DNA of 5,913 nucleotides from an uncultured Eubacteriales bacterium (GTDB lineage: Bacteria > Bacillota > Clostridia > Oscillospirales > CAG-272). Below are positions 1 to 5,349 of this stretch, piece by piece; position 1 is the stretch's first letter; each line of letters opens with the position of its first letter. The DNA lies in NCBI GenBank assembly GCA_934417455.1, contig CAKRWK010000080.1, positions 1-5,913 on the forward strand, in the 5' to 3' direction. Both the position numbers and the translations under genes were made by a program. The notes under the pieces were generated by a model, which had not been told where the DNA came from, ran no database searches, and saw nothing but the letters and a program-made list of their open reading frames with translations.

Positions 1-570
1 GCCAACCACCGAAAGCAGACGACACACGAACCGACGCCTCCGCCGAAGGTCGAACAGCCCACGCCGACCCCCGATGACACAAAACCGGCAGAACCGGAAA
101 AGCCCGACAAGCCCGAAACGAAAACGCCCGTTTTTGTCGCCCCGGTTGTCGGAACCATCATGACGGAACACAGTCTGACCGTGCCCGTATTCTCAGACAC
201 ATTGCATGAATGGCGCGTGCACACGGGCATTGATATTGCCACGAAGGAGAATGCCGAAATTTACGCCGCGGCCGACGGCACCGTCAGTGCCATCTACAAA
301 GACGAAAAATACGGCATGACCGTGGAAATCACACACACGCCCGATTTCAAAACGGTATATTCCAATCTCTCCGAAACACTGCCGGAGGAGATTTCCGTCG
401 GTGCCGAAGTCAAATCCGGTGACCTGATTGCTACCGTCGGCGATACGGCGCTTTTTGAAATCGCAGGAGAACCGCACTTGCACTTCGGTATCAAAGTCAA
501 AGGTGTCTCCGTCAACCCCCTGGACTATTTTTCGGATGAAACAAAGAAAGCGTCCCTCGGCTGTGAATAA
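1..570 (+). CDS. M23 (LytM/SpoIIQ-like) metallopeptidase, C-terminal part, 5' end outside window
   Basis: The reading frame is open from base 1 to the TAA at 568-570, so this is the last 189 residues of a longer protein. An ATG at 160 is internal, because a coding-like segment precedes it. Residues 1 to about 45 are a low-complexity Pro/Glu/Lys/Thr-rich linker, as often found between a membrane anchor and an extracytoplasmic domain. The rest is an M23 peptidase domain. Zinc ligands are visible: His at 220-222 and Asp at 232-234 in VHTGID, and the second His (481-483) of the PHLHFG motif. The first His of HLH and the His in EITH are the usual catalytic histidines, so the site looks intact. Family knowledge: M23 enzymes cut peptide cross-links of peptidoglycan. 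The YSNLSE segment and the VHTGIDIA context resemble SpoIIQ, which works at the forespore membrane during engulfment; clostridial SpoIIQ keeps the zinc site while the Bacillus protein does not. A general cell-wall LytM protein is the alternative. The gene converges on nfnB. Confidence 0.88.
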   Translation, partial: ANHRKQTTHEPTPPPKVEQPTPTPDDTKPAEPEKPDKPETKTPVFVAPVVGTIMTEHSLTVPVFSDTLHEWRVHTGIDIATKENAEIYAAADGTVSAIYKDEKYGMTVEITHTPDFKTVYSNLSETLPEEISVGAEVKSGDLIATVGDTALFEIAGEPHLHFGIKVKGVSVNPLDYFSDETKKASLGCE

Positions 571-576
571 GCCGGA

Positions 577-607
577 ACAGACGCTTCCCTGTCTGTCAAT
601 TTGACAG
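577..607. terminator. Weak hairpin(s) between the convergent M23 gene and nfnB; possible poor terminator
   Basis: The two convergent genes are only 25 bases apart. ACAGAC (577-582) pairs with GTCTGT (591-596) around an 8-base loop. An alternative hairpin, CTGTC (593-597) with GACAG (603-607), uses some of the same bases and lies in the last codons of nfnB. Neither stem is GC-rich and neither has a real T-run in either direction, only AATTT on the plus side. A role in termination is therefore a weak inference. Confidence 0.2.
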
Positions 608-2008
608 TGCGTTATGAATGGCACGGGCGGCGCACTTGCCGGCACCCATGGCCGAAATTACCGTGGCGGCGCCGGTAACGGCGTCGCCACCGGCGTATAC
701 GCCGGCCTTACTGGTCTTACCCGTAGCCTCTTCCACGACAATGCCGCCGCGGGCATTGACGTCCAGTCCTGCCGTGGTGGACTTGATGAGCGGGTTCGGA
801 GACGTACCGATGGCCATGATAACCGTATCCACATCCAGAACGAACGCGCTTCCCTCCACGGGAACGGGGCGGCGACGGCCGCGTTCATCCGGTGCGCCGA
901 GTTCCATTTTCACACATTCCATTCCGGTGACAAAGCCGTTCTTCGGGTCGCGGCGGTCATCGGAATTTTCATATCCGAGAATACGAACGGGGTTTGTCAG
1001 AAGCAGAAATTCGATTCCCTCCTCCGCCGCATGTTCCACTTCTTCTTTTCTCGCCGGCAATTCCGCCATGGAACGACGGTACACAATGTATACTTTTTCC
1101 GCACCGAGACGAAGTGCCGTGCGTGCGGCATCCATAGCCACATTGCCACCGCCGACCACGGCCACGCGTCCGCCCTTCATGACGGGCGTCATCGTATCGT
1201 CGCGATAGGCCTTCATCAGATTGCTTCTCGTCAGAAACTCATTGGCGGAATATACGCCTTTCAGGGCTTCGCCCGGAATGCCCATAAAGTTCGGCAGACC
1301 GGCACCGGATCCGATGAAGACCGCTTCAAATCCCTGCGCGAGCAATTCGTCCACCGTCAGGGTTTTTCCGATAATCATATTGGTCATGACGGTCACGCCC
1401 ATGGCCTTCAGATTGCGGACTTCCTTGTCCACAATATTTTTCGGAAGACGAAACTCCGGAATGCCGTATACCAGAACACCGCCCGCTTTGTGCAGTGCCT
1501 CAAAAACGGTCACCTCGTAACCGAGTTTGGCCAGATCTCCGGCACAGGTCAGCCCGGAAGGCCCGGAACCGACGACGGCCACCTTATGACCGTTTTTCGG
1601 AGCGCAGACAGGGGCCACCTCCGAATGCGCATTGTGGTAGTCAGCGACAAAACGTTCCAAACGGCCGATACCGACAGATTCGCCTCTTATCCCGCGCACG
1701 CATTTGGACTCGCATTGTGTTTCCTGCGGGCAAACCCGGCCGCATACGGCGGGAAGCGTCGAAGAAAGTGAAATGATGCGATATGCACCTTCAAAATCAC
1801 CTTCTCTGACTTTTTCAATAAAATCGGGGATGTGAACGTTGACCGGACACCCCGCGACGCACGGAGCATTCTTGCAATGCAGACAGCGAAGCGCTTCGGC
1901 CACGGCAGTTTCTTCGTCATATCCGAGAGCGACTTCTTTGAAATTGTGCGCACGAACAGACGGTTTCTGCACCGGCATCGGTTGTTTTTTCGGATTCATA
2001 TCAGCCAT
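596..2008 (-). CDS. nfnB: NADH-dependent reduced ferredoxin:NADP+ oxidoreductase, large subunit NfnB (GltA-family FAD/FeS protein)
   Basis: This 470-residue protein matches the length and plan of NfnB and the glutamate synthase small-subunit family. Eight cysteines near the N terminus (C42, C45, C50, C54 and C89, C93, C99, C103) form the two-cluster [4Fe-4S] ferredoxin-like domain. Glu118 in GRLER sits where related enzymes use a non-cysteine ligand (Gln in dihydropyrimidine dehydrogenase, Glu in characterised Nfn). A first Rossmann motif, VVGSGPSGL (145-153), should bind FAD. A second, VVGGGNVAMD (284-293), ending in YRRS (310-313), fits NADPH binding through the two arginines. The C-terminal GGDAVTGAATV segment is the usual FAD-contacting end. 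With NfnA it carries out flavin-based electron bifurcation between NADPH, NAD+ and ferredoxin in the cytoplasm. The ATG at 2008-2006 is preceded by AAGGAGG (2024-2018), 9 bases upstream. The start overlaps the nfnA end by 8 bases, which suggests translational coupling. The alternatives, GltD-like or PreT/SudA-type subunits, are less likely because the NfnA partner is adjacent. Confidence 0.93.
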   Translation of the reverse strand: MADMNPKKQPMPVQKPSVRAHNFKEVALGYDEETAVAEALRCLHCKNAPCVAGCPVNVHIPDFIEKVREGDFEGAYRIISLSSTLPAVCGRVCPQETQCESKCVRGIRGESVGIGRLERFVADYHNAHSEVAPVCAPKNGHKVAVVGSGPSGLTCAGDLAKLGYEVTVFEALHKAGGVLVYGIPEFRLPKNIVDKEVRNLKAMGVTVMTNMIIGKTLTVDELLAQGFEAVFIGSGAGLPNFMGIPGEALKGVYSANEFLTRSNLMKAYRDDTMTPVMKGGRVAVVGGGNVAMDAARTALRLGAEKVYIVYRRSMAELPARKEEVEHAAEEGIEFLLLTNPVRILGYENSDDRRDPKNGFVTGMECVKMELGAPDERGRRRPVPVEGSAFVLDVDTVIMAIGTSPNPLIKSTTAGLDVNARGGIVVEEATGKTSKAGVYAGGDAVTGAATVISAMGAGKCAARAIHNALSN

Positions 2009-2864
2009 GGTTCGTCTCCTCCTTTTTCAGAAGATTACATACACGCTCCGCCGCATGCGCCTCAAAATCGTGATACATGCGTCCGCGGGACATCGCCTCG
2101 TCAAAGTCGACCTCGTACCCGTTGAAATCAGGACCGTCCACGCAGGCAAATTTCGTCACGCGCCGCCCGTCCTCAGTCAGCGTCAGACGACAGCCGCCAC
2201 ACATCCCCGTACCGTCAATCATGATGGGATTCATAGAAACCGTACAGGGAATCCCGTACGGGCGGACGGCTTCAACGACGAATTTCATCATGATAAGCGG
2301 ACCGATGGCAATTACCTCATCAAACGTTTCTCCGTTCTCCAACAGTTCGCGAATCGGAACGCAGACATTTCCCTTCTGTCCGTATGAACCGTCGTCCGTC
2401 ATCACGAAAAGCCGTTCCGACGCCGCACGGAATTCGTCCTCAAGAATCAAAAGGTCATGCGAGCGGAATCCGATGACGGAAGTCACCGACGCCCCTTCTT
2501 CTTTCAGTTTTTCGGCAATCGGAAGCGCGATGGCACATCCGACACCGCCGCCGACAATCAGCACACGGCGCAATCCCGCAAGGCGGGTCGGCATACCGAG
2601 GGGGCCGGCAAAATCACAGAGAAAATCACCGGGTTTTCTGGCGTTGAGCAACATGGTTGTCGCGCCGACGACCTGAAATATGATTCGGACGGTGCCGGCA
2701 TTCCGGTCATAACCGGCCACCGTCAAGGGGATGCGTTCCCCGTCTTCATCCACTCTCAATATAATAAACTGTCCCGGTTCCGCTTTGGCCGCCACATACG
2801 GCGCCTGGATATCCATCATCGTTACCGTCGGATTCAGTTCTTTTTTGTTTACAATTTTGTACAT
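2001..2864 (-). CDS. nfnA: NADH-dependent reduced ferredoxin:NADP+ oxidoreductase, small subunit NfnA (sulfide/dihydroorotate dehydrogenase-like FAD/NAD protein)
   Basis: The 287-residue length is typical of NfnA. An N-terminal ferredoxin reductase-type flavin domain carries the RIPLT motif (44-48) that contacts FAD. It is followed by an NAD-binding domain with VLIVGGGVGCA (101-111) and IAIGPLIMMK (185-194). A C-terminal [2Fe-2S] site is visible as IDGTGMCGGC (216-225) plus C241. The likely ligands are C222, C225, C241 and Asp217, matching the unusual three-Cys/one-Asp cluster described for Nfn. The subunit handles NAD(H) while NfnB handles NADPH and the ferredoxin side. It is the first gene of the nfnAB operon. 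The ATG at 2864-2862 has AAGGAG at 2875-2870, five bases upstream, and a good promoter about 40 bases further up. Its last codons (KKEET) also supply the ribosome binding site of nfnB. A sulfide dehydrogenase (SudB) role for the pair cannot be excluded from sequence. Confidence 0.93.
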   Translation of the reverse strand: MYKIVNKKELNPTVTMMDIQAPYVAAKAEPGQFIILRVDEDGERIPLTVAGYDRNAGTVRIIFQVVGATTMLLNARKPGDFLCDFAGPLGMPTRLAGLRRVLIVGGGVGCAIALPIAEKLKEEGASVTSVIGFRSHDLLILEDEFRAASERLFVMTDDGSYGQKGNVCVPIRELLENGETFDEVIAIGPLIMMKFVVEAVRPYGIPCTVSMNPIMIDGTGMCGGCRLTLTEDGRRVTKFACVDGPDFNGYEVDFDEAMSRGRMYHDFEAHAAERVCNLLKKEETNHG

Positions 2865-2905
2865 GCGTTCTCCTTTACTTCGGAATCACTCGGGTTATAA
2901 CGTCT

Positions 2906-2934
2906 ATTATATATCATCGGCGGTAAAAATGCAA
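2906..2934 (-). promoter_or_regulatory. Sigma-A-type promoter of nfnAB
   Basis: Read on the minus strand, TTGCAT (2934-2929) is followed after 17 bases by a perfect TATAAT (2911-2906). Transcription should start near 2899 and leave a leader of about 35 bases before the nfnA ATG. The 8-base palindrome GTTATAAC (2894-2901) lies right at the predicted start site. I see no obvious riboswitch in so short a leader. Confidence 0.75.
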
Positions 2935-2982
2935 GTAAAAACGAAAAAAACAAACCCGTTGCCAAAAGTTTTTGTTTCCTTA

Positions 2983-3011
2983 TTGACTTTTCTCTTGTTT
3001 CGTTATATAAT
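2983..3011 (+). promoter_or_regulatory. Strong sigma-A-type promoter of the tetR-ABC operon
   Basis: TTGACT (2983-2988), a 17-base spacer and a perfect TATAAT (3006-3011) form a near-consensus promoter. The predicted start site is near 3018, giving a leader of under 40 bases. The stretch just upstream (about 2935-2980) is rich in A- and T-tracts, which could help polymerase binding. It faces away from the nfnAB promoter, with about 48 bases between the two -35 boxes. Confidence 0.8.
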
Positions 3012-3037
3012 AACATATGTTATATAACATTTGTTAT
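3010..3037. promoter_or_regulatory. 28-bp near-perfect palindrome, probable TetR operator
   Basis: The half-sites are ATAACATATGTTAT (3010-3023) and ATAACATTTGTTAT (3024-3037). They are reverse complements at 13 of 14 positions, centred between 3023 and 3024. The left edge shares two bases with the -10 box and the rest covers the predicted start site, so a dimer bound here would block initiation. The core ATGTTATATAACAT (3017-3030) is a perfect 14-bp palindrome. Autorepression by the TetR protein coded just downstream is the natural reading but is inferred. Confidence 0.8.
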
Positions 3038-3055
3038 CCTATGTGGGAGGTAGAC

Positions 3056-3628
3056 ATGCCGAAAAAAGGACTTCTGACGAAAGAAACGGTCACAAGCGCC
3101 GCTTTATCTCTTTGGCGAAAAGGCGAAAAACTCAATGCACGGGCGCTTGCGGCAGAATTGCACTGTTCAACGCAACCGATATTTTCTCTGTTTTCGGGAA
3201 TGGAAGAGGTGCACGCGGCGGCCGCCGCGGCCGCTACCAAAGTTTATACGGATTTTCTTTCCCTCCACATGTCCGCGGGAAAATATCCGCCGTACAAAGC
3301 CAGCGGCATGGCGTATATTGCATTTGCCAAAGAAGAAACAGAACTATTCAAATTGCTCTTTATGCGGGACAGAAGCCGGGAAGCCCCCGCCGACGGGCGG
3401 CTCGGTCCGGAAACGCGGCCGCTTATCGAACGGCTTTGCACCTCACTCGGTCTGACGGAAGAAGAAGCGTATGCATTTCATGTGCAGATGTGGATATATG
3501 TGCACGGCATGGCCTCGATGATTGCCACCGGGTTTCTTGAATGGAAGGAAGACGTTGCGTCTTCCCTTCTGACAAAAGCCTATGAAGGTCTCAGATATGT
3601 ATATACAAACGAAGAAAGGAATCAGTAA
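3056..3628 (+). CDS. TetR/AcrR-family transcriptional regulator
   Basis: This is a 190-residue protein of typical TetR size. Residues about 8-55 form the DNA-binding domain: TKETVTSAALSLW is helix 1, and LNARALAAELHCSTQPIFSLF (two pieces, 26-35 and 36-46) is the helix-turn-helix, close to the pattern of a Bacillota TetR subgroup with STQPIF in the recognition helix. The rest is helical and should be the dimer and ligand domain; its ligand cannot be told from sequence. Residues 54-60 are a run of seven alanines coded by a very GC-rich stretch (3215-3235). I chose the ATG at 3056 because GGGAGG (3045-3050) lies five bases upstream. An in-frame ATG at 3017 sits inside the palindrome at the predicted transcription start and has no ribosome binding site. 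It is first in an operon, one base ahead of the ABC ATPase gene, so it probably represses itself and the transporter. Confidence 0.9.
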   Translation: MPKKGLLTKETVTSAALSLWRKGEKLNARALAAELHCSTQPIFSLFSGMEEVHAAAAAAATKVYTDFLSLHMSAGKYPPYKASGMAYIAFAKEETELFKLLFMRDRSREAPADGRLGPETRPLIERLCTSLGLTEEEAYAFHVQMWIYVHGMASMIATGFLEWKEDVASSLLTKAYEGLRYVYTNEERNQ

Positions 3629-3629
3629 T

Positions 3630-4484
3630 ATGGAATCCGTTTTACATATTGAAAATCTGACAAAAAAGTACCCGAAGTTCACACTCGGTCCTCTGTCGCT
3701 TGACATCCGACGCGGTCGGATTATGGGACTTATCGGACGTAACGGTGCCGGAAAAACCACCTGCCTGAAATCGGCACTGGGACTTGCCCATCCGAGCAGC
3801 GGTTCCGTGACTTTCTTCGGCATTCCGTATGAAGGGAACGAATCCGTCATCCGTGCCCGCATCGGATATGCCGCAGGCGGTACTCACTATTATAAAATGA
3901 AGAAACTGAAAAACATTCTCGCCGTGACGCGAATGTTTTACCCGACGTGGGATGAGAACATGTGCGAAGAATACATGCACCGGTTCTCCTTGGATACGGA
4001 TAAGTGCATTGAACAACTTTCCGAAGGCATGAAAGTCAAGTTCCTTCTGACAATGGCGCTGTCCCATCACGCCGATTTTCTGATACTGGACGAACCGACA
4101 AGCGGCCTCGACCCCGTATCCCGCGATGAACTTCTCGATATCTTTCTTGCACTTGCCAAAGAAGGCGTCACCATCCTCTTTTCCACGCATATCATTTCCG
4201 ACCTTGAAAAATGTGCCGACGATATAACCTACATTCAAAGTGGTCGTGTTCTGACATCGGAGCCAATGGATTCCTTTACGGATAAGTATCGGTTAATTTC
4301 CGTAGACGGAAGAGAAACGGATGTCCAAAAAGAAAAAATTATAGGTATAAATCAAAGCAGAAATGAATCTACAGGTATGATACTGGCAAGCGATGCCGCG
4401 TTTTTTCCGAACAAGAGCATCCGCACCTGCGACCTTGAAACCGTCATGATTCATCTTGAAAAGAACGGAGAAAACGAACAATGA
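3630..4484 (+). CDS. ABC transporter ATP-binding protein (ABC-2 / YtrB-like)
   Basis: The 284-residue ATPase starts at the ATG at 3630, one base after the tetR stop, with AAAGGA (3615-3620) nine bases upstream. A longer version from 3582 would overlap tetR by 47 bases and adds residues unlike the family. Walker A is GRNGAGKT (36-43), the signature is LSEGM (130-134) rather than LSGGQ, Walker B is LILDEP (151-156) with catalytic Glu155, the D-loop is SGLD (158-161) and the H-loop is His187 in STHI. At the Q-loop position, after IGY (78-80), there is AAGG with no Gln or Glu. The YPTWDE segment (104-109) and DPVSRDELLDI are typical of the YtrB-like subfamily of small ABC-2 exporters. The last 75 or so residues are divergent and partly AT-rich in DNA. 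It should dimerise and power the permease coded next, whose start overlaps its stop (ATGA). The substrate is unknown. Confidence 0.93.
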   Translation: MESVLHIENLTKKYPKFTLGPLSLDIRRGRIMGLIGRNGAGKTTCLKSALGLAHPSSGSVTFFGIPYEGNESVIRARIGYAAGGTHYYKMKKLKNILAVTRMFYPTWDENMCEEYMHRFSLDTDKCIEQLSEGMKVKFLLTMALSHHADFLILDEPTSGLDPVSRDELLDIFLALAKEGVTILFSTHIISDLEKCADDITYIQSGRVLTSEPMDSFTDKYRLISVDGRETDVQKEKIIGINQSRNESTGMILASDAAFFPNKSIRTCDLETVMIHLEKNGENEQ

Positions 4485-5128
4485 AATCCCTTCTGAAAAA
4501 AGAATTTACCCTGTCGGCCAATGTTCTTACATATGTATTTCTCCTCTTCTCTTGCATGACATGGATTCCGGGCTACCCGATTCTTGTCGGTACGTTTTTC
4601 ATAACGCTCGGTATTTTTTATACGTTTCAGAATGTCAGAGAGCAAAACGACATTCTTTTCTCTGCCCTGCTCCCCGTTTCCAAGCGGGATATAGTCGGTG
4701 CCAAGTTTCTGTTTGTTCTGATTCTGGAAATCGCGGCGTTTCTTCTCTCGGCCGTTTTCACGATTTTCCGTATGACCCTTCTGTCCTCTGCAACCGTTTA
4801 TACGGAAAATGCGCTGATGAACGCAAACATTGCCTATCTCGGTTACATTCTTCTGCTGTTTGCCGCTTTTCAGTGGTTCTTTCTGCGGGATTTCTTCCGC
4901 ACGGCCTATAAAATCGGCGTCCCCGTTCTTATTTATTGTATTGTCGCCTTTATCGTTGTCGGCATAGCGGAAACGCTCCATCACGTTCCCGGTCTCGAAA
5001 GCCTGAACAGCACGGCGCCGACGCTTTCTCAGTGGATAGTATTCGGGCTTGGTCTTGCTGTCTTTGCTTTTGCGACGTGGCGCGCATACATCGCCTCCGT
5101 GAAGGATTTCGACGCACTCGACCTGTAA
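4481..5128 (+). CDS. ABC-2 type transporter permease, small six-helix membrane protein
   Basis: This is a 215-residue hydrophobic protein with about six predicted membrane segments: roughly 16-31, 33-49, 75-96, 117-134, 145-164 and 184-202. The cytoplasmic N terminus MKSLLKKEF is basic. A charged loop, QNVREQNDILFSALLPVSKRDIV, between helices 2 and 3 is a hallmark of the ABC-2 permease group found beside YtrB-like ATPases, where it docks to the ATPase. The ATG overlaps the stop of the ATPase gene by four bases, with GGAG (4467-4470) ten bases upstream, so translation is probably coupled. One permease gene with one ATPase gene suggests a homodimeric transporter. Export of a lipid, peptide or drug, or a role in envelope-stress sensing, are possible, but nothing in the sequence names the substrate. 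Confidence 0.88.
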   Translation: MKSLLKKEFTLSANVLTYVFLLFSCMTWIPGYPILVGTFFITLGIFYTFQNVREQNDILFSALLPVSKRDIVGAKFLFVLILEIAAFLLSAVFTIFRMTLLSSATVYTENALMNANIAYLGYILLLFAAFQWFFLRDFFRTAYKIGVPVLIYCIVAFIVVGIAETLHHVPGLESLNSTAPTLSQWIVFGLGLAVFAFATWRAYIASVKDFDALDL

Positions 5129-5302
5129 TAAACAGAAATGCGGATAAAATTCTTTCATGAAAACAAACATTTTTTGACTCAAACGTATGGAATGACGAAT
5201 ACGACGAAAAGGAACAGGAAGATTTGGAATTGATTTTGTTTATTACGATGCAAACAAAAACATCCTTGAACGGATAATTTTTCGACGTCGGTTGACAAAT
5301 CA
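5129..5302. other. AT-rich intergenic stretch without a recognisable gene
   Basis: This region separates the permease stop from the terminator. It holds only very short ATG-started frames (for example 13 codons from the ATG in GGAATGACG). A stop-to-stop plus-strand frame, VWNDEYDEKEQEDLEL and onward, ends in TAA near 5277 but has no ATG and no ribosome binding site. An AT-only hairpin, TTTTGTTT (5234-5241) with AAACAAAA (5252-5259), is also present. The AT-rich, stop-filled character suggests untranslated spacer or decayed coding DNA. Confidence 0.4.
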
Positions 5303-5345
5303 AAAATCCTCGGAAGACGAAACTTCCGAGGATTTTCTTTTTATT
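5303..5345. terminator. Strong bidirectional intrinsic terminator between the ABC operon and cotJC
   Basis: Bases 5303-5316 pair perfectly with 5323-5336 (14 bp, with a GC-rich TCCTCGGAAG core) around a six-base loop, ACGAAA. On the plus strand the stem runs into TTTTCTTTTTATTTG, and on the minus strand into TTTTTGATTTG. It can therefore end both the permease operon and the convergent cotJC transcript, whose stop codon at 5350 is 13 bases away. Confidence 0.9.
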
Positions 5346-5349
5346 TGTA

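Noticed and set aside
614..1771. A 385-codon open frame on the plus strand, antisense to nfnB, and shorter frames around it (618-1208, 193-645).
   Set aside because: It is fully opposite a well-supported gene. Its translation is rich in His, Arg and Gly with no recognisable motif, as expected from the complement of a GC-ending-codon gene, and no ribosome binding site precedes it.
3017..3019. ATG at 3017 as the tetR start.
   Set aside because: It lies within the palindrome at the predicted transcription start and has no ribosome binding site; the ATG at 3056 has GGGAGG at good spacing.
3582..3629. Earlier start (3582) for the ABC ATPase.
   Set aside because: It would lie within the tetR coding region and add residues outside the ATPase fold; the ATG at 3630 has AAAGGA upstream and begins right before the first beta strand.
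5292..5297. TTGACA before the terminator, and TTTTTTGACT near 5168-5178, as promoter -35 boxes.
   Set aside because: No TATAAT-like hexamer lies 16-18 bases downstream of either; the first leads straight into the terminator stem.
4451..5303. Minus-strand frames (243 and 117 codons) opposite the permease and spacer.
   Set aside because: They are shadows of the permease gene, with Lys/Arg/Asn-rich translations that show no domain and no ribosome binding site.
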